A DNA stretch of 64,000 bases from Eubacteriaceae bacterium (GCA_902362875.1 CABIYF010000006.1:1-64000); one strand, 5' to 3'; shown: positions 33,737-42,390, counted from the stretch's first letter. Numbers and translations are program-made. Notes: generated by a model not told the origin, from the letters alone.

Positions 33737-33884
33737 TCCATTGAGCAAGAATATTGATGAATTGTTAGATGGGATGCATCAGGAGAAAGAAGAAGCGAAA
33801 GAAGGAACCTATGAAGATTCTTTGAAGAAAATAGAAGAACGGATCAAAGAATTAGGAATTCTTGATAATGAAGATGATGAGTAG
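33705..33884 (+). CDS. small acidic hypothetical protein (59 aa or 47 aa)
   Basis: The frame starts at ATG 33705 (MGLLTRKTE) inside the end of the acetyltransferase gene and ends TAG at 33882-33884. AAGGAGAC precedes the ATG. Alternatively it starts at TTG 33741 (LSKNIDELLDGM), 7 nt after GGAGAG and just after the acetyltransferase stop; the later start gives a cleaner gene layout. The product is rich in Glu and Lys, probably helical (DSLKKIEERIKELGIL), and unknown. A terminator follows. Confidence 0.6.
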   Translation: MGLLTRKTESNPLSKNIDELLDGMHQEKEEAKEGTYEDSLKKIEERIKELGILDNEDDE

Positions 33885-33888
33885 AGAA

Positions 33889-33925
33889 AGGCACAGATAT
33901 CGGGCATAGATATCTGTGCTTTTTC
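33889..33925 (+). terminator. intrinsic terminator
   Basis: GCACAGATATC and GATATCTGTGC around GGGCATA, followed by TTTTTCTTTTT. Confidence 0.92.
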
Positions 33926-33949
33926 TTTTTGTTTGAAGATAAAAAAGTA

Positions 33950-34010
33950 TTGTTAACCTTGATTGTTAACCAAAATGAAAATAATAGTTGACAATAGAAA
34001 GTTAACAATC
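33950..34010 (+). promoter_or_regulatory. BirA-like operator array upstream of bioY
   Basis: TTGTTAACC occurs at 33950-33958 and 33963-33971, and the inverse GTTAACAA at 34001-34008; GATTGTTAAC (33961-33970) and GTTAACAATC (34001-34010) are perfect inverse copies. With the known Firmicute BirA pattern (TTGTTAACC, 14-15 nt, GGTTAACAA) the best full site is TTGTTAACC-N14-AGTTGACAA (33963-33994), two mismatches in the right half, lying over the -35 box. Confidence 0.7.
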
Positions 34011-34016
34011 TATAAT
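33988..34016 (+). promoter_or_regulatory. bioY promoter
   Basis: TTGACA at 33988-33993 and TATAAT at 34011-34016, 17-bp spacer: consensus, so repression by the overlapping operator would be needed for control. Confidence 0.88.
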
Positions 34017-34059
34017 AACAGACAGATTAGAAAAACAATAAAAACGAGGAGAATTTATT

Positions 34060-34617
34060 ATGAAACAACAGACAATGAAAATTCAGGACCTGACATTGAT
34101 CGCCTTGATGGCAGCTTTAACTTGCATTCTGGGGCCGATGTCAATCACACTGCCATTTACACCAGTGCCAATTTCATTTACCAATCTGGTAATTTATTTT
34201 TCAATTATGGTCATTGGAATGAAACGTGGAACGATCAGTTATCTTGTATACTTATTGATCGGAGCTGTAGGGCTTCCAGTGTTCTCTGGTTTTAGTGGAG
34301 GACTTGCCAAACTTGCAGGACCAACAGGAGGATATCTGGTTGGATTTATCTTTTTAGCACTGATCAGTGGATTTTTTGCAGAAAAATTTTCTGATAACGT
34401 TATAATGACAGCAATCGGTATGGTTCTTGGAACTGCAGTAACTTATGCGTTTGGAACAATCTGGCTTTGCGCACAGATGCATTTAACATTTGTCCAGGGA
34501 TTATATGCAGGTGTCATTCCATATCTTCCAGGGGATGCAGCAAAGATCGTAGTTGCGATCATTGTAGGAAGTGCAGTAAAGAAAGCAGTTGTGAAAGCAA
34601 GGGTTTTACCAGAATAA
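34060..34617 (+). CDS. bioY: biotin transporter BioY (ECF S component)
   Basis: A 185-residue membrane protein with about six hydrophobic segments and the BioY signatures TLPFTPVPISFTNLVIY, YLLIGAVGLPVFSGFSGG and GPTGGYLVGF. It binds biotin in the membrane and needs a shared EcfT/EcfA module, not encoded beside it. The start follows ACGAGGAG. Regulation by biotin through BirA is inferred from the operator array at 33950-34010. Confidence 0.95.
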   Translation: MKQQTMKIQDLTLIALMAALTCILGPMSITLPFTPVPISFTNLVIYFSIMVIGMKRGTISYLVYLLIGAVGLPVFSGFSGGLAKLAGPTGGYLVGFIFLALISGFFAEKFSDNVIMTAIGMVLGTAVTYAFGTIWLCAQMHLTFVQGLYAGVIPYLPGDAAKIVVAIIVGSAVKKAVVKARVLPE

Positions 34618-34653
34618 GATACAGAAATAATTTGTATGAAAAACAAGAATTGG

Positions 34654-34682
34654 TTGACATTTTGTATGAAAAAGCATAAACT
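34654..34682 (+). promoter_or_regulatory. promoter of the cysE T-box operon
   Basis: TTGACA at 34654-34659 and TAAACT at 34677-34682, 17-bp spacer. Confidence 0.7.
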
Positions 34683-34689
34683 ATTCGTA

Positions 34690-34967
34690 GTTAAATGCAA
34701 TGAACAGAATTAGTACAGACGAATTGGAACTGTCAGAGAGAAGCTGTCACCGGCTGAAAGCAGCTTTTAGGGAAGATGTCTGGAATGCATCTGGGAGCAG
34801 ACAAGATGAATCAAGTAGTTTTGTACGTCGCCGGCGTTAACGGATTTAAGTGAAAACATTCTGCCTAAGTGATATCACTCAGGGATATGATCAGAAGGAC
34901 AGAAGTTTTTAAAAGAGTGGAACCGCGGATATACTTCGTCTCTTTGTTAGGAGACGGAGTTTTTTTG
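34690..34967 (+). ncRNA. T-box leader of cysE-cysS (cysteine, UGC specifier)
   Basis: Stem I region from about 34720 (AGAGAAGCTG...CAGCTTTT...) with the specifier UGC at 34786-34788 in the context GAA-UGC; T-box AGAGTGGAACCGCGG at 34914-34928; terminator ACTTCGTCTC/GGAGACGGAGT with TTTTTT at 34933-34967. Uncharged tRNA-Cys should permit read-through. Confidence 0.93.
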
Positions 34968-35054
34968 TTTTTGAAAGTTCAATAATAATTTGAAAGTTCA
35001 ATAAAATAAAAAATCCCGTAAATTACATACTATATATTGGAGGTTTTAGAAGCT

Positions 35055-35753
35055 ATGATGGGTTTTCGAGAATTTGCGAAAAGCCAATATGATACGATCA
35101 AACTAAGAGACCCTGCATTAAGGGAAGAAAAAGAAGTTTTTTTGTATCCTTATGTGAAGGCGTTGTATTGGCATCGAGTTGCACACGAATTATATAAGAA
35201 GGGAGAGTTTTATAAAGCCAGAAAGATCTCACAGAAATGGGCGAGAAAGACTGGAATTGAGATTCACCCGGGTGCACAGATCGGAGAAGGATTCTTTATT
35301 GACCACGGGCATGGAGTGGTTATTGGAGAGACAACGATCATTGGAAATAATGTAACATTATATCAGGGGGTTACACTAGGCGGAACCGGAAATGAGACTG
35401 GAAAGCGTCATCCAACGATCGAAGATAACGTTATGATCAGTTCAGGGGCAAAAGTTTTGGGTTCTATTACCATTGGAAAGAACTCAAAGATCGGTGCAGG
35501 AAGCGTTGTTGTATCTGATGTACCGCCAAACTCAACAGTTGTCGGAGTTCCAGGAAAGGTAGTTAAACAGGATGGAGAGAGAGTAAACCGCATTCAGAGT
35601 CTGGTACTTGACCAGATCGACCTTCCAAACCCTGTTGATATGGATATCGAGAAACTTGCAAGAGAAAATGCTGAATTACGACAGGCATTAGAGACATTTA
35701 TTATACATTATCAAAATTCAGAGGCGCTTAGAAAGGAAAAAGAGAAAAAATGA
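35055..35753 (+). CDS. cysE: serine O-acetyltransferase
   Basis: A 232-residue hexapeptide-repeat acetyltransferase that makes O-acetylserine from serine and acetyl-CoA for cysteine synthesis. Seen: [32 protein letters not shown] with the catalytic His/Asp pair, [33 protein letters not shown] Lys/Glu-rich helix extends the C-terminus (about residues 195-232). Several starts are possible: ATG 35055 or 35058, or TTG 35037; GGAGG at 35039-35043 best fits 35055 though 11 nt away. Its stop overlaps the cysS start (ATGA). Confidence 0.93.
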   Translation: MMGFREFAKSQYDTIKLRDPALREEKEVFLYPYVKALYWHRVAHELYKKGEFYKARKISQKWARKTGIEIHPGAQIGEGFFIDHGHGVVIGETTIIGNNVTLYQGVTLGGTGNETGKRHPTIEDNVMISSGAKVLGSITIGKNSKIGAGSVVVSDVPPNSTVVGVPGKVVKQDGERVNRIQSLVLDQIDLPNPVDMDIEKLARENAELRQALETFIIHYQNSEALRKEKEKK

Positions 35754-37153
35754 AAATTTACAATACACTGACAAGACAGAAAGAAGAATTTGTGCCAGTA
35801 CATCCAGGAAAAGTTGGAATGTATGTATGTGGACCAACAGTTTACAATTATATTCATATTGGAAATGCAAGACCAATGATCATTTTTGATACAGTCCGCC
35901 GCTATTTTGAATATAAAGGATATGAAGTAAACTACGTTTCAAACTTTACAGATGTCGATGATAAGATCATCAAGAAGGCAAATGAAGAAGGTGTGACAGC
36001 GACAGAGATTGCAGAAAGATATATCAAAGAATGCAAGCAGGATATGGAAGCTTTGAATATCAAACCTGCAACACATCAGCCAAGAGCAACAGAAGAAATC
36101 GGTGGTATGATCAAGATGATACAGACACTGATCGAAAAAGGGCATGCTTATGAAGTTGATGGAACTGTTTACTTTAAGACAAGATCCTTTAAAGATTATG
36201 GAAAACTTTCCAAGAAAAATATCGATGATCTGGAAGCAGGACATCGTGAGATCAAGGTAACAGGAGAAGAAGGAAAGAAAGATCCGCTTGATTTCGTATT
36301 ATGGAAACCAAAGAAAGAAGGAGAGATCGCATGGGATTCTCCATGGGGAGAAGGAAGACCAGGATGGCATATCGAGTGTTCTGAGATGTCCAAAAAATAC
36401 ATCGGAGATACGATCGATATCCATGCAGGTGGAGAAGACTTAATCTTCCCTCATCATGAAAATGAGATCGCACAGAGTGAAGCATGCAACGAAGAGAAGT
36501 TTGCAAATTACTGGATGCATAATGGATTTTTAAATATTAATAATAAGAAGATGTCCAAATCTGCAGGAAACTTCTTTACAGTTCGTGAGATCGGAGAAAA
36601 ATACCCATTACAGGTAATCCGCTTCTTCATGTTAAGTGCACATTACAGAACACCATTAAATTTCAGTGATACATTAGTAGAAAGTGCCAAGACAGGATTA
36701 GACCGTATTTTAACAGCGATCGATCTGTGCAGAGAGATGGCAGCGAAAGAAGAAACAGGAACTCTTAGCGATGCAGAAAAGGAACATTTTGCAAATGTAG
36801 AAGCACTTGTAAAGAAATTTGAAGATGCGATGGAAGATGACTTTAACACAGCAGATGCGGTTTCCGCTATTTTTGAGATTGTTCGTGAGTCAAATTCAAC
36901 AGTCAAAGATTTCAGCGCAGACTATGCAAAGAAAGTCTTAAAAGTCTTAGAAGATCTTTGCGGAGTCCTTGGAATTGAGACAAGAAAAGAAGAAGAGATC
37001 TTAGACGAAGAAATCGAAAAACTGATCGAAGAACGTCAGGCAGCAAGAAAGAACAAAGATTTTGCAAGAGCAGATGAGATCAGAGATCAGTTATTAGAAC
37101 AGGGTATCGTATTAAAAGATACAAGAGAAGGTGTAAAATGGAGCAGAGCTTAA
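35750..37153 (+). CDS. cysS: cysteinyl-tRNA synthetase
   Basis: A 467-residue class I aminoacyl-tRNA synthetase that charges tRNA-Cys. The HIGH-type motif is HIGNARP (about residues 37-43), zinc ligands appear in [21 protein letters not shown] and the [11 protein letters not shown] region, and the KMSKS loop is [10 protein letters not shown] (about 264-273). The C-terminal DALR-like helical domain is complete. Co-transcription with cysE under the cysteine T-box couples cysteine supply to its use in translation. Confidence 0.97.
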   Translation: MKIYNTLTRQKEEFVPVHPGKVGMYVCGPTVYNYIHIGNARPMIIFDTVRRYFEYKGYEVNYVSNFTDVDDKIIKKANEEGVTATEIAERYIKECKQDMEALNIKPATHQPRATEEIGGMIKMIQTLIEKGHAYEVDGTVYFKTRSFKDYGKLSKKNIDDLEAGHREIKVTGEEGKKDPLDFVLWKPKKEGEIAWDSPWGEGRPGWHIECSEMSKKYIGDTIDIHAGGEDLIFPHHENEIAQSEACNEEKFANYWMHNGFLNINNKKMSKSAGNFFTVREIGEKYPLQVIRFFMLSAHYRTPLNFSDTLVESAKTGLDRILTAIDLCREMAAKEETGTLSDAEKEHFANVEALVKKFEDAMEDDFNTADAVSAIFEIVRESNSTVKDFSADYAKKVLKVLEDLCGVLGIETRKEEEILDEEIEKLIEERQAARKNKDFARADEIRDQLLEQGIVLKDTREGVKWSRA

Positions 37154-37593
37154 TTAACAAGATCAAAGAAGGATTGTCACTCGATGGGTTAGATCCAAAA
37201 AGTTACTCTCCATTATCCCTTGCCTACATCGGAGATGCAATCTATGAGATTGTGATCCGTACGATCGTTATGTCTGCTGGGAATATGAGCGTGAATAAAT
37301 ATCACAAAAAATCAAGCAGCATGGTAAAAGCTTCTGCACAAAAGGAAGTATTCGAAAAGATTGAACCATTTTTGACAGAAGAAGAGATGGCAGTTTACAA
37401 ACGTGGAAGAAATTCCAAATCAGGATCTGTTGCAAAGAATGCATCTATGATGGATTATAGAAAGGCAACAGGGGTGGAAGCATTGATGGGCTATTTATAT
37501 CTGTCAGGAGATATGGACCGTATCATCGAACTGATCGGGATCGGTTTTGATTTAAATAAGAAAGAAGAAACAGGAGAAGAACATGAATCATAA
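37138..37593 (+). CDS. mrnC: mini-ribonuclease III
   Basis: A 151-residue RNase III catalytic domain without the double-stranded-RNA-binding domain. The signature LAYIGDAIYEIVIR (about residues 28-41) carries the catalytic acid; VAKNASMMDYRKATGVEALMGYLYL is the second conserved block with Glu and Ala/Thr. It matures 23S rRNA precursor. It overlaps cysS by 16 bp and rlmB by 11 bp, the usual Firmicute order. Confidence 0.95.
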   Translation: MEQSLINKIKEGLSLDGLDPKSYSPLSLAYIGDAIYEIVIRTIVMSAGNMSVNKYHKKSSSMVKASAQKEVFEKIEPFLTEEEMAVYKRGRNSKSGSVAKNASMMDYRKATGVEALMGYLYLSGDMDRIIELIGIGFDLNKKEETGEEHES

Positions 37594-38323
37594 AGAAGAT
37601 CTGATCGCAGGCCGCAACGCCGTGATCGAGGCTTTGAGAGCAAAGAAACCAATCGATAAGATTTTTGTACTGGATGGATGTCAGGATGGACCAATCCGTA
37701 CGATCGTAAGAGAAGCAAAGAAAACAGACGCGATTCTTAAATTTGTAGACAAAGAGCGTCTAAACCAGTTGACAAATGAGCATCATCAGGGTGTTGTAGC
37801 AATTGTAGCAGCATATGAATATGGAACAATAGATGACCTATTTAAGAGAGCAGAAGAAAAGGGAGAAGATCCTTTCTTTATCTTACTTGATGGAATTGAA
37901 GATCCACATAATCTTGGTGCGATTATTCGTACAGCAAATCTTGCAGGAGCGCACGGAGTGATCATTCCAAAACATCGTGCTGTTGGAATCACACCAACTG
38001 TAGCAAAGACGTCAGCAGGAGCGATCAATTATACTCCGGTAGTGAAAGTTACAAATATTGGAAAAACAATGGATGAGTTAAAAGAACGCGGTATGTGGTT
38101 TGCATGTGCAGATATGGATGGAGAAGTGATCTATCGACAGAATCTGACAGGATCCATCGGTCTTGTGATTGGAAACGAAGGAAGCGGTGTTAGTCGACTT
38201 GTAAAAGAAAAATGTGACTTTATTTCATCAATTCCGATGAAAGGAGATATTGATTCTCTGAATGCATCAGTAGCAGCCGGAGTTCTGGCATTTGAAGTTG
38301 TAAGACAACGACTGGGAAAATAA
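37583..38323 (+). CDS. rlmB: 23S rRNA (guanosine-2'-O-)-methyltransferase, TrmH/SpoU family
   Basis: A 246-residue SPOUT methyltransferase. The N-terminal substrate-binding domain begins DLIAGRNAVIEALRA; the knot domain contains DGIEDPHNLGAIIRTANLAGAHGVI (motif 1), GLVIGNEGSGVSRLV (motif 2) and SIPMKGDIDSLNASVAAGVLAFE (motif 3), all needed for S-adenosylmethionine binding. The expected target is G2251 of 23S rRNA, by homology. Good ribosome site CAGGAGAA inside mrnC. Confidence 0.93.
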   Translation: MNHKEDLIAGRNAVIEALRAKKPIDKIFVLDGCQDGPIRTIVREAKKTDAILKFVDKERLNQLTNEHHQGVVAIVAAYEYGTIDDLFKRAEEKGEDPFFILLDGIEDPHNLGAIIRTANLAGAHGVIIPKHRAVGITPTVAKTSAGAINYTPVVKVTNIGKTMDELKERGMWFACADMDGEVIYRQNLTGSIGLVIGNEGSGVSRLVKEKCDFISSIPMKGDIDSLNASVAAGVLAFEVVRQRLGK

Positions 38324-38325
38324 TA

Positions 38326-38928
38326 ATGAATGAATTAAGAACAATTTCCGATGAGGAATTGCTAAGACAGATCCATGGCGGCAGTGATGACGCCATGGAA
38401 TGTCTGTTGGAAAGATATCGGGATATGGTAAGAAAAGAGGCAAGAAAATTTTTCCTTGCAGGCGGTGACGAAGAAGATCTGATTCAAGAAGGCATGATCG
38501 GGCTTTTTAAGGCGATAACATCTTATCAGGAAGGGAAAAGTACTTCATTTTCGACATTTGCATATTTGTGTGTGCATAGACAGATCTATACAACGATCAC
38601 AGCATTTAATAGAAAAAAACATATTCCATTAAATACGTCAATTTCTTTGTTTGAATATAAAGATCAGGGGGACGAATTTGCACTTGATGAGATCTTGGAG
38701 AATCCTGATGAGACACCAGAGGAAAGACTGCTTCGAAAAGAAGAAATTAAAGATTATTATCAAAAGATCAATCAGAAATTAAGTGAATTTGAAAAACAGG
38801 TTATGTATTATTATCTGAATGGGGATAATTATACGATGATCGCAAAGAAGCTTGGGAGAACTGATAAATCAATTGATAATGCGATTCAAAGAATTCGCAA
38901 AAAGATTAAAAGTGATGAAAGAAAATAG
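38326..38928 (+). CDS. sigH: RNA polymerase sporulation sigma factor SigH
   Basis: A 200-residue sigma-70 family factor of the Spo0H group. Region 2 has GGDEEDLIQEGMIGLFKAITSYQEGKSTSFSTFAYLCVHRQIYT; region 4 has FEKQVMYYYLNGDNYTMIAKKLGRTDKSIDNAIQRIRKKI with its helix-turn-helix. SigH drives early sporulation genes. It follows rlmB by 2 bp; cysE-cysS-mrnC-rlmB-sigH is a classic Firmicute order. A terminator closes the operon. Readthrough from the cysteine T-box would link sigH level to cysteine supply unless an internal promoter exists; none was clear. Confidence 0.95.
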   Translation: MNELRTISDEELLRQIHGGSDDAMECLLERYRDMVRKEARKFFLAGGDEEDLIQEGMIGLFKAITSYQEGKSTSFSTFAYLCVHRQIYTTITAFNRKKHIPLNTSISLFEYKDQGDEFALDEILENPDETPEERLLRKEEIKDYYQKINQKLSEFEKQVMYYYLNGDNYTMIAKKLGRTDKSIDNAIQRIRKKIKSDERK

Positions 38929-38943
38929 TTAATACAATGAAAA

Positions 38944-38978
38944 AATGGCTTAAAACATAAGTTTTAAGCCATTCTTGT
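38944..38978 (+). terminator. terminator after sigH
   Basis: AATGGCTTAAAAC-ATAA-GTTTTAAGCCATT followed by CTTGT; the T-run is poor on + but A-rich upstream helps the opposite strand tRNA transcript. Confidence 0.75.
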
Positions 38979-38981
38979 ATA

Positions 38982-39054
38982 AGCTGCTGACGGGAGTTGA
39001 ACCCGTGACCTCCTCACTACCAATGAGGTGCGCTACCTCCTGTGCCACAGCAGC
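38982..39054 (-). tRNA. tRNA-Thr (anticodon GGT)
   Basis: On the minus strand: acceptor GCTGCTG/CAGCAGC, discriminator T (as in Bacillus tRNA-Thr), anticodon stem CCTCA/TGAGG with loop TTGGTAG, anticodon GGT, T-arm CGGG-TTCAACT-CCCG. CCA is not encoded. Confidence 0.93.
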
Positions 39055-39125
39055 AGAACTGATTAATAATTTATCATGAAAATGAAACACTGTCAATAGA
39101 ATTCACAAAATAAAGGGAAAATCAG

Positions 39126-40445
39126 ATGATAAAGAGATATAAGGGAAAAAAGAGATGGATCAGCATGATCCTGTGTCTTATCCTGTGTATGCAGATGACG
39201 ATAAAGATACAGGCGGCTGAGCCGGGGTATTTTGATAATCCACAGAAGGTTTATGACGAATTTAAAGGGAAGATTGCAGATACGTCGTACAAGAAGCAAT
39301 ATGCATTTTTGAAAAATAAAATGAATGTGTATGAGAATTCTTCAGGTTCTAAAAAAATTGCATCTGCACCGAAATATTCAGGGATTATTGTTGTAAGCAA
39401 AGCATCCGGATATTTACAGGTTATTTATGAGAAAAAGAAAGGATATGGCATCGGATGGATTGAAAAAAGTAAGTATCATAAAGAAGCGATTGCTTACAAT
39501 GGAAGCGAAAAACAATTGATTGGAAATGGAAAGTATTGGGTACAGAATAAAAAAACAAAAGAAGGTATAGACATAACAATTACATTTTCAGGAAACCAGC
39601 AGTATAAATTCCAGACAGAAGATAAATATTTGAAATCTCAGGATACGAACTGGGAACTGGTAAGAGAATATGATCATTTATATATAAAAAATGTGAAAGA
39701 AGATAAATATCTTTCCATAGATCAGGATGGAAACCTTGTGTTAGTGAAACATGGAGATATAAAAAATAACTTCCAAAAAACAGATAAAGAGGCGGGAAAT
39801 GAGACAATGCAGTGGCAGTTTATTCGCCTTCAGAATAAAAATGTGACACCATATAGAAACTTTATGCAGTTTGATCCGGCATGGGCAAGAAAAGATTATG
39901 GAAATGTTTCAGACTACAGCGGGAAAATGGCGGCAGCAGGATGTGGAGTTGTAGCGATTACCAATGCAGTTTATGCATTAAATGGACAGTTTGTAGATCC
40001 TATGCTCTTTGCAGATTTTGCAGTAAAAAAACATTACAGGATCATAGGTTCAGGAACACAGGATGGGGTCTTTAAAGGAGCAGCTAAAGAATTTGGAGAG
40101 GCCTATGGATTTTCTTATGTAAAAACAAGTTACAGTCTCTCTGAAGTCAGAGACTATCTGCAGAAAGGATATGTTGCGATTTCACATGTACCAGGTCATT
40201 ATGTGACGATCGCAGATTTTAATCCGAAAACGAAAAAATATCTGGTGCTAGATTCACATCCGATTAAAAGCAGACCGACAAGTTCTTTTGGAAACTGGTT
40301 TAAAAGAGAAAGAGTCCAAAGAGGGGGACTTACTTCTTCAGCGTACTATATTTATGGGACAAGAGTGAAAACACAAGAGTTTAACACAGTGAAAACAATA
40401 CAATTTCAAAAAGATATGTTTCAATTGATGATGTTGGTTCAATAA
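39126..40445 (+). CDS. secreted protein with C39-like cysteine peptidase domain
   Basis: A 439-residue exported protein: signal peptide at residues 1 to about 30, an SH3-like segment (about 60-115, FLKNKMNVYENSSGSKK), a middle part resembling a ricin-type beta-trefoil (about 125-235, YWVQNKKTKEG, KYLSIDQDGNL, MQWQFIRL) and a C39-like peptidase domain (about 245-415). Candidate catalytic residues are Cys273 in AAGCGVVAITNA, His358 in VPGHYVTI and Asp376 in LVLDSHP. It may be a wall-associated cysteine peptidase; substrate unknown. Not in an operon; a terminator follows. Confidence 0.8.
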   Translation: MIKRYKGKKRWISMILCLILCMQMTIKIQAAEPGYFDNPQKVYDEFKGKIADTSYKKQYAFLKNKMNVYENSSGSKKIASAPKYSGIIVVSKASGYLQVIYEKKKGYGIGWIEKSKYHKEAIAYNGSEKQLIGNGKYWVQNKKTKEGIDITITFSGNQQYKFQTEDKYLKSQDTNWELVREYDHLYIKNVKEDKYLSIDQDGNLVLVKHGDIKNNFQKTDKEAGNETMQWQFIRLQNKNVTPYRNFMQFDPAWARKDYGNVSDYSGKMAAAGCGVVAITNAVYALNGQFVDPMLFADFAVKKHYRIIGSGTQDGVFKGAAKEFGEAYGFSYVKTSYSLSEVRDYLQKGYVAISHVPGHYVTIADFNPKTKKYLVLDSHPIKSRPTSSFGNWFKRERVQRGGLTSSAYYIYGTRVKTQEFNTVKTIQFQKDMFQLMMLVQ

Positions 40446-40461
40446 AATTATAAAATGAAAA

Positions 40462-40497
40462 AAATAGGATTCTGTAGATGCAGGATTCTATTTTTTT
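40462..40497 (+). terminator. intrinsic terminator
   Basis: AAATAGGATTCTG-TAGATG-CAGGATTCTATTT with G-T pairs, then TTTT. Confidence 0.85.
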
Positions 40498-40521
40498 CAT
40501 GTATTTATTTAAAGCAAAGTA

Positions 40522-40550
40522 TTGACATTAAAAGTTGGTAGTACCATAAT
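40522..40550 (+). promoter_or_regulatory. promoter of the lrgAB operon
   Basis: TTGACA at 40522-40527 and CATAAT at 40545-40550, 17-bp spacer. Confidence 0.75.
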
Positions 40551-40596
40551 ATTGTATACATAAGAGAAGACTTAATATGAAAAACTGGAGGATTGT

Positions 40597-40956
40597 ATGA
40601 AATTTCTTAGACAATTTATGATTATTTTACTCCTCTCATTTCTGGGAGAAGTGCTTAAGATGTTCATACCACTGCCAATACCGGCAAGCGTGTATGGACT
40701 GGTGTTAATGCTTGCATGCTTAATGACTGGTGTGTTAAAGACAAGCCAGGTCAAAGATGCAGCTTTTTTTCTGATTGAGATCATGCCGGTTATGTTTATT
40801 CCGGCAGCAGCTGGGCTGATTGATTCGTGGGGTGTATTAAGACCACTGATCGTACCGATCATGATCATTACCGTTGTGATCACCGTATTTGTTATGGTGG
40901 TTACGGGAAGAGTTGCACAAATGATAGCACAGAAGAGAGGAATTAAAAATGAATGA
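40597..40956 (+). CDS. lrgA: CidA/LrgA family holin-like protein
   Basis: A 119-residue membrane protein with four hydrophobic segments. The LSFLGEVLKMFIPLPIPASVYGLVLMLACLMTG stretch and FFLIEIMPVMFIPAAAGLID are characteristic of LrgA/CidA. The family acts as holin-like or antiholin-like and in pyruvate/overflow metabolite transport in some Firmicutes. It overlaps lrgB by 8 bp. LrgA versus CidA cannot be separated firmly. Confidence 0.88.
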   Translation: MKFLRQFMIILLLSFLGEVLKMFIPLPIPASVYGLVLMLACLMTGVLKTSQVKDAAFFLIEIMPVMFIPAAAGLIDSWGVLRPLIVPIMIITVVITVFVMVVTGRVAQMIAQKRGIKNE

Positions 40957-41641
40957 GTTATTCAGACAATCATTGTTTGCGGGAGCAGCGATCAGCTTGA
41001 TCGCATATGAAATAGGATTATTTTTAAAGAAAAAACTTGGGTGGCCGGTCTTAAATCCGTTATTAGTGTCAATTATTCTTGTCATTATAGCATTAAAAGG
41101 ACTTGGAATCAGCTATGAAGTATATAATGCGAGTGCAAAATACATATCTTATCTGCTGACACCAGCAACCGTATGCCTTGCAGTGCCACTGTATGAACAG
41201 CTGGAATTATTAAAGAAGAATATGGTAGCTGTAGTGTGCGGAATTTTATCTGGAACATTGGCAAGTCTGTGTGGAATTTTTGCACTTTGTACTTTGTTTG
41301 GATTCAATCACCAGCAGTATGTAACGATGCTTCCAAAATCAATCACAACAGCGATTGGAATTGGAATATCAGAAGAATTAGGCGGAATTGTGACAATTAC
41401 GGTAGCAGTGATCATCATCACAGGAATTCTTGGAAATGTGATCGCAGATACTGTATTCCACATCTTTAAGATCAAAAATCCATTAGCAAAAGGACTGGCG
41501 CTTGGAACTGCTTCTCATGCGATTGGAACAGCAAGAGCAATCGAAATGGGACCTGTAGAGGGGGCAATGAGCAGTCTGGCAGTTGCGGTTGCAGGACTTT
41601 TAACTGTTGTATTTGTATCAGGATTTGCTCAGCTTATTTAA
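40949..41641 (+). CDS. lrgB: LrgB/CidB family protein
   Basis: A 230-residue membrane protein with about seven hydrophobic segments. LGWPVLNPLLVSII, LLTPATVCLAVPLYEQ, LPKSITTAIGIGISEELGG and GTASHAIGTARAIEMGPVEGAMSSLAV are LrgB signatures. It works with LrgA. It is followed 16 bp later by a cytidylate-kinase-like gene with its own good ribosome site. Confidence 0.93.
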   Translation: MNELFRQSLFAGAAISLIAYEIGLFLKKKLGWPVLNPLLVSIILVIIALKGLGISYEVYNASAKYISYLLTPATVCLAVPLYEQLELLKKNMVAVVCGILSGTLASLCGIFALCTLFGFNHQQYVTMLPKSITTAIGIGISEELGGIVTITVAVIIITGILGNVIADTVFHIFKIKNPLAKGLALGTASHAIGTARAIEMGPVEGAMSSLAVAVAGLLTVVFVSGFAQLI

Positions 41642-41657
41642 AGAGGAGGAAGAAATC

Positions 41658-42242
41658 ATGGCAGATGAAAAGATGATCATTACGATCGGAAGAGAACATG
41701 GAACGATGGGAGAGAAGGTTGCAGATAAACTCAGAAAGCAGTTTGATCTGCCTCTTTATGACAAAGCTCATCTTCTAAGGGCTGTAGAAGGCACAAATGA
41801 TTATGATGAATTAAATGCATTTTTTAATGACAGGAAAGTAAACAGTTTGCTGTATGCAATTGCAATGAGTGAAAATGTAAGATCAAATGATGTACCATTT
41901 GGCATTATAAAAAAAGTTGTAGGAGATACTGGCGGGATCGTGATGGACAGCTGTGGAAATTATTTATTCAGAAATCGTCCAAATACAATCAGAATTTTTC
42001 TGCATGCGGATAAAAAGATTCGAGTGAATAATCTGATGACACATCTTGGGATAACAAAAGAACGGGCAGAAGAAGAGATTGAAAATGAAGATTCCAAGCG
42101 ATATGAATTTCATAAATATTACACAGATGAAATCTGGGGAGCATCTAAAGGATATGAGTTATGTCTTGATGAAGGAGTCCTTGGAATTGATGGATGCGTA
42201 GAGATGATTTTGGATTATTTAAAAATACGAAAATTAATTTAA
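41658..42242 (+). CDS. cytidylate kinase-like family protein
   Basis: A 194-residue protein of the cytidylate-kinase-2 group. The N-terminal MIITIGREHGTMGEKVADKLRKQF has the family GREYGSGG-like loop in altered form: GREHGTMGEKVA lacks a standard GK[ST] P-loop. An RVNNLMTHLGITKERAEEEIENEDSKRYEFHKYYT segment matches the lid and the KDR-like region. Kinase activity on nucleotides is uncertain for this group. ATG 41658 follows AGAGGAGGAAG; an upstream in-frame start inside lrgB is unlikely. Position suggests an operon with lrgAB. Confidence 0.82.
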   Translation: MADEKMIITIGREHGTMGEKVADKLRKQFDLPLYDKAHLLRAVEGTNDYDELNAFFNDRKVNSLLYAIAMSENVRSNDVPFGIIKKVVGDTGGIVMDSCGNYLFRNRPNTIRIFLHADKKIRVNNLMTHLGITKERAEEEIENEDSKRYEFHKYYTDEIWGASKGYELCLDEGVLGIDGCVEMILDYLKIRKLI

Positions 42243-42250
42243 AAAAAGTA

Positions 42251-42278
42251 TTGACATTATGAAAATAATCCGTATAAT
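42251..42278 (+). promoter_or_regulatory. tRNA-Glu promoter
   Basis: TTGACA at 42251-42256 and TATAAT at 42273-42278, 16-bp spacer. Confidence 0.8.
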
Positions 42279-42317
42279 AAATAGAGGTGGTTGCGACAGA
42301 CCACCTCGAATATATCT

Positions 42318-42389
42318 GGCTCCATGGTCAAGCGGTTAAGACGCGACCCTCTCAAGGTCGAATCACGAGTTCGATTCTCGTTGGAGTCA
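42318..42389 (+). tRNA. tRNA-Glu (anticodon CTC)
   Basis: Acceptor GGCTCCA/TGGAGTC with discriminator A, anticodon stem CGACC/GGTCG around loop CTCTCAA, anticodon CTC, T-arm ACGAG-TTCGATT-CTCGT. Confidence 0.94.
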
Positions 42390-42390
42390 T

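Noticed and set aside
33986..34010. T-box or riboswitch for bioY
   Set aside because: The leader after the promoter is only about 40 nt; control is better explained by the BirA-like half-sites.
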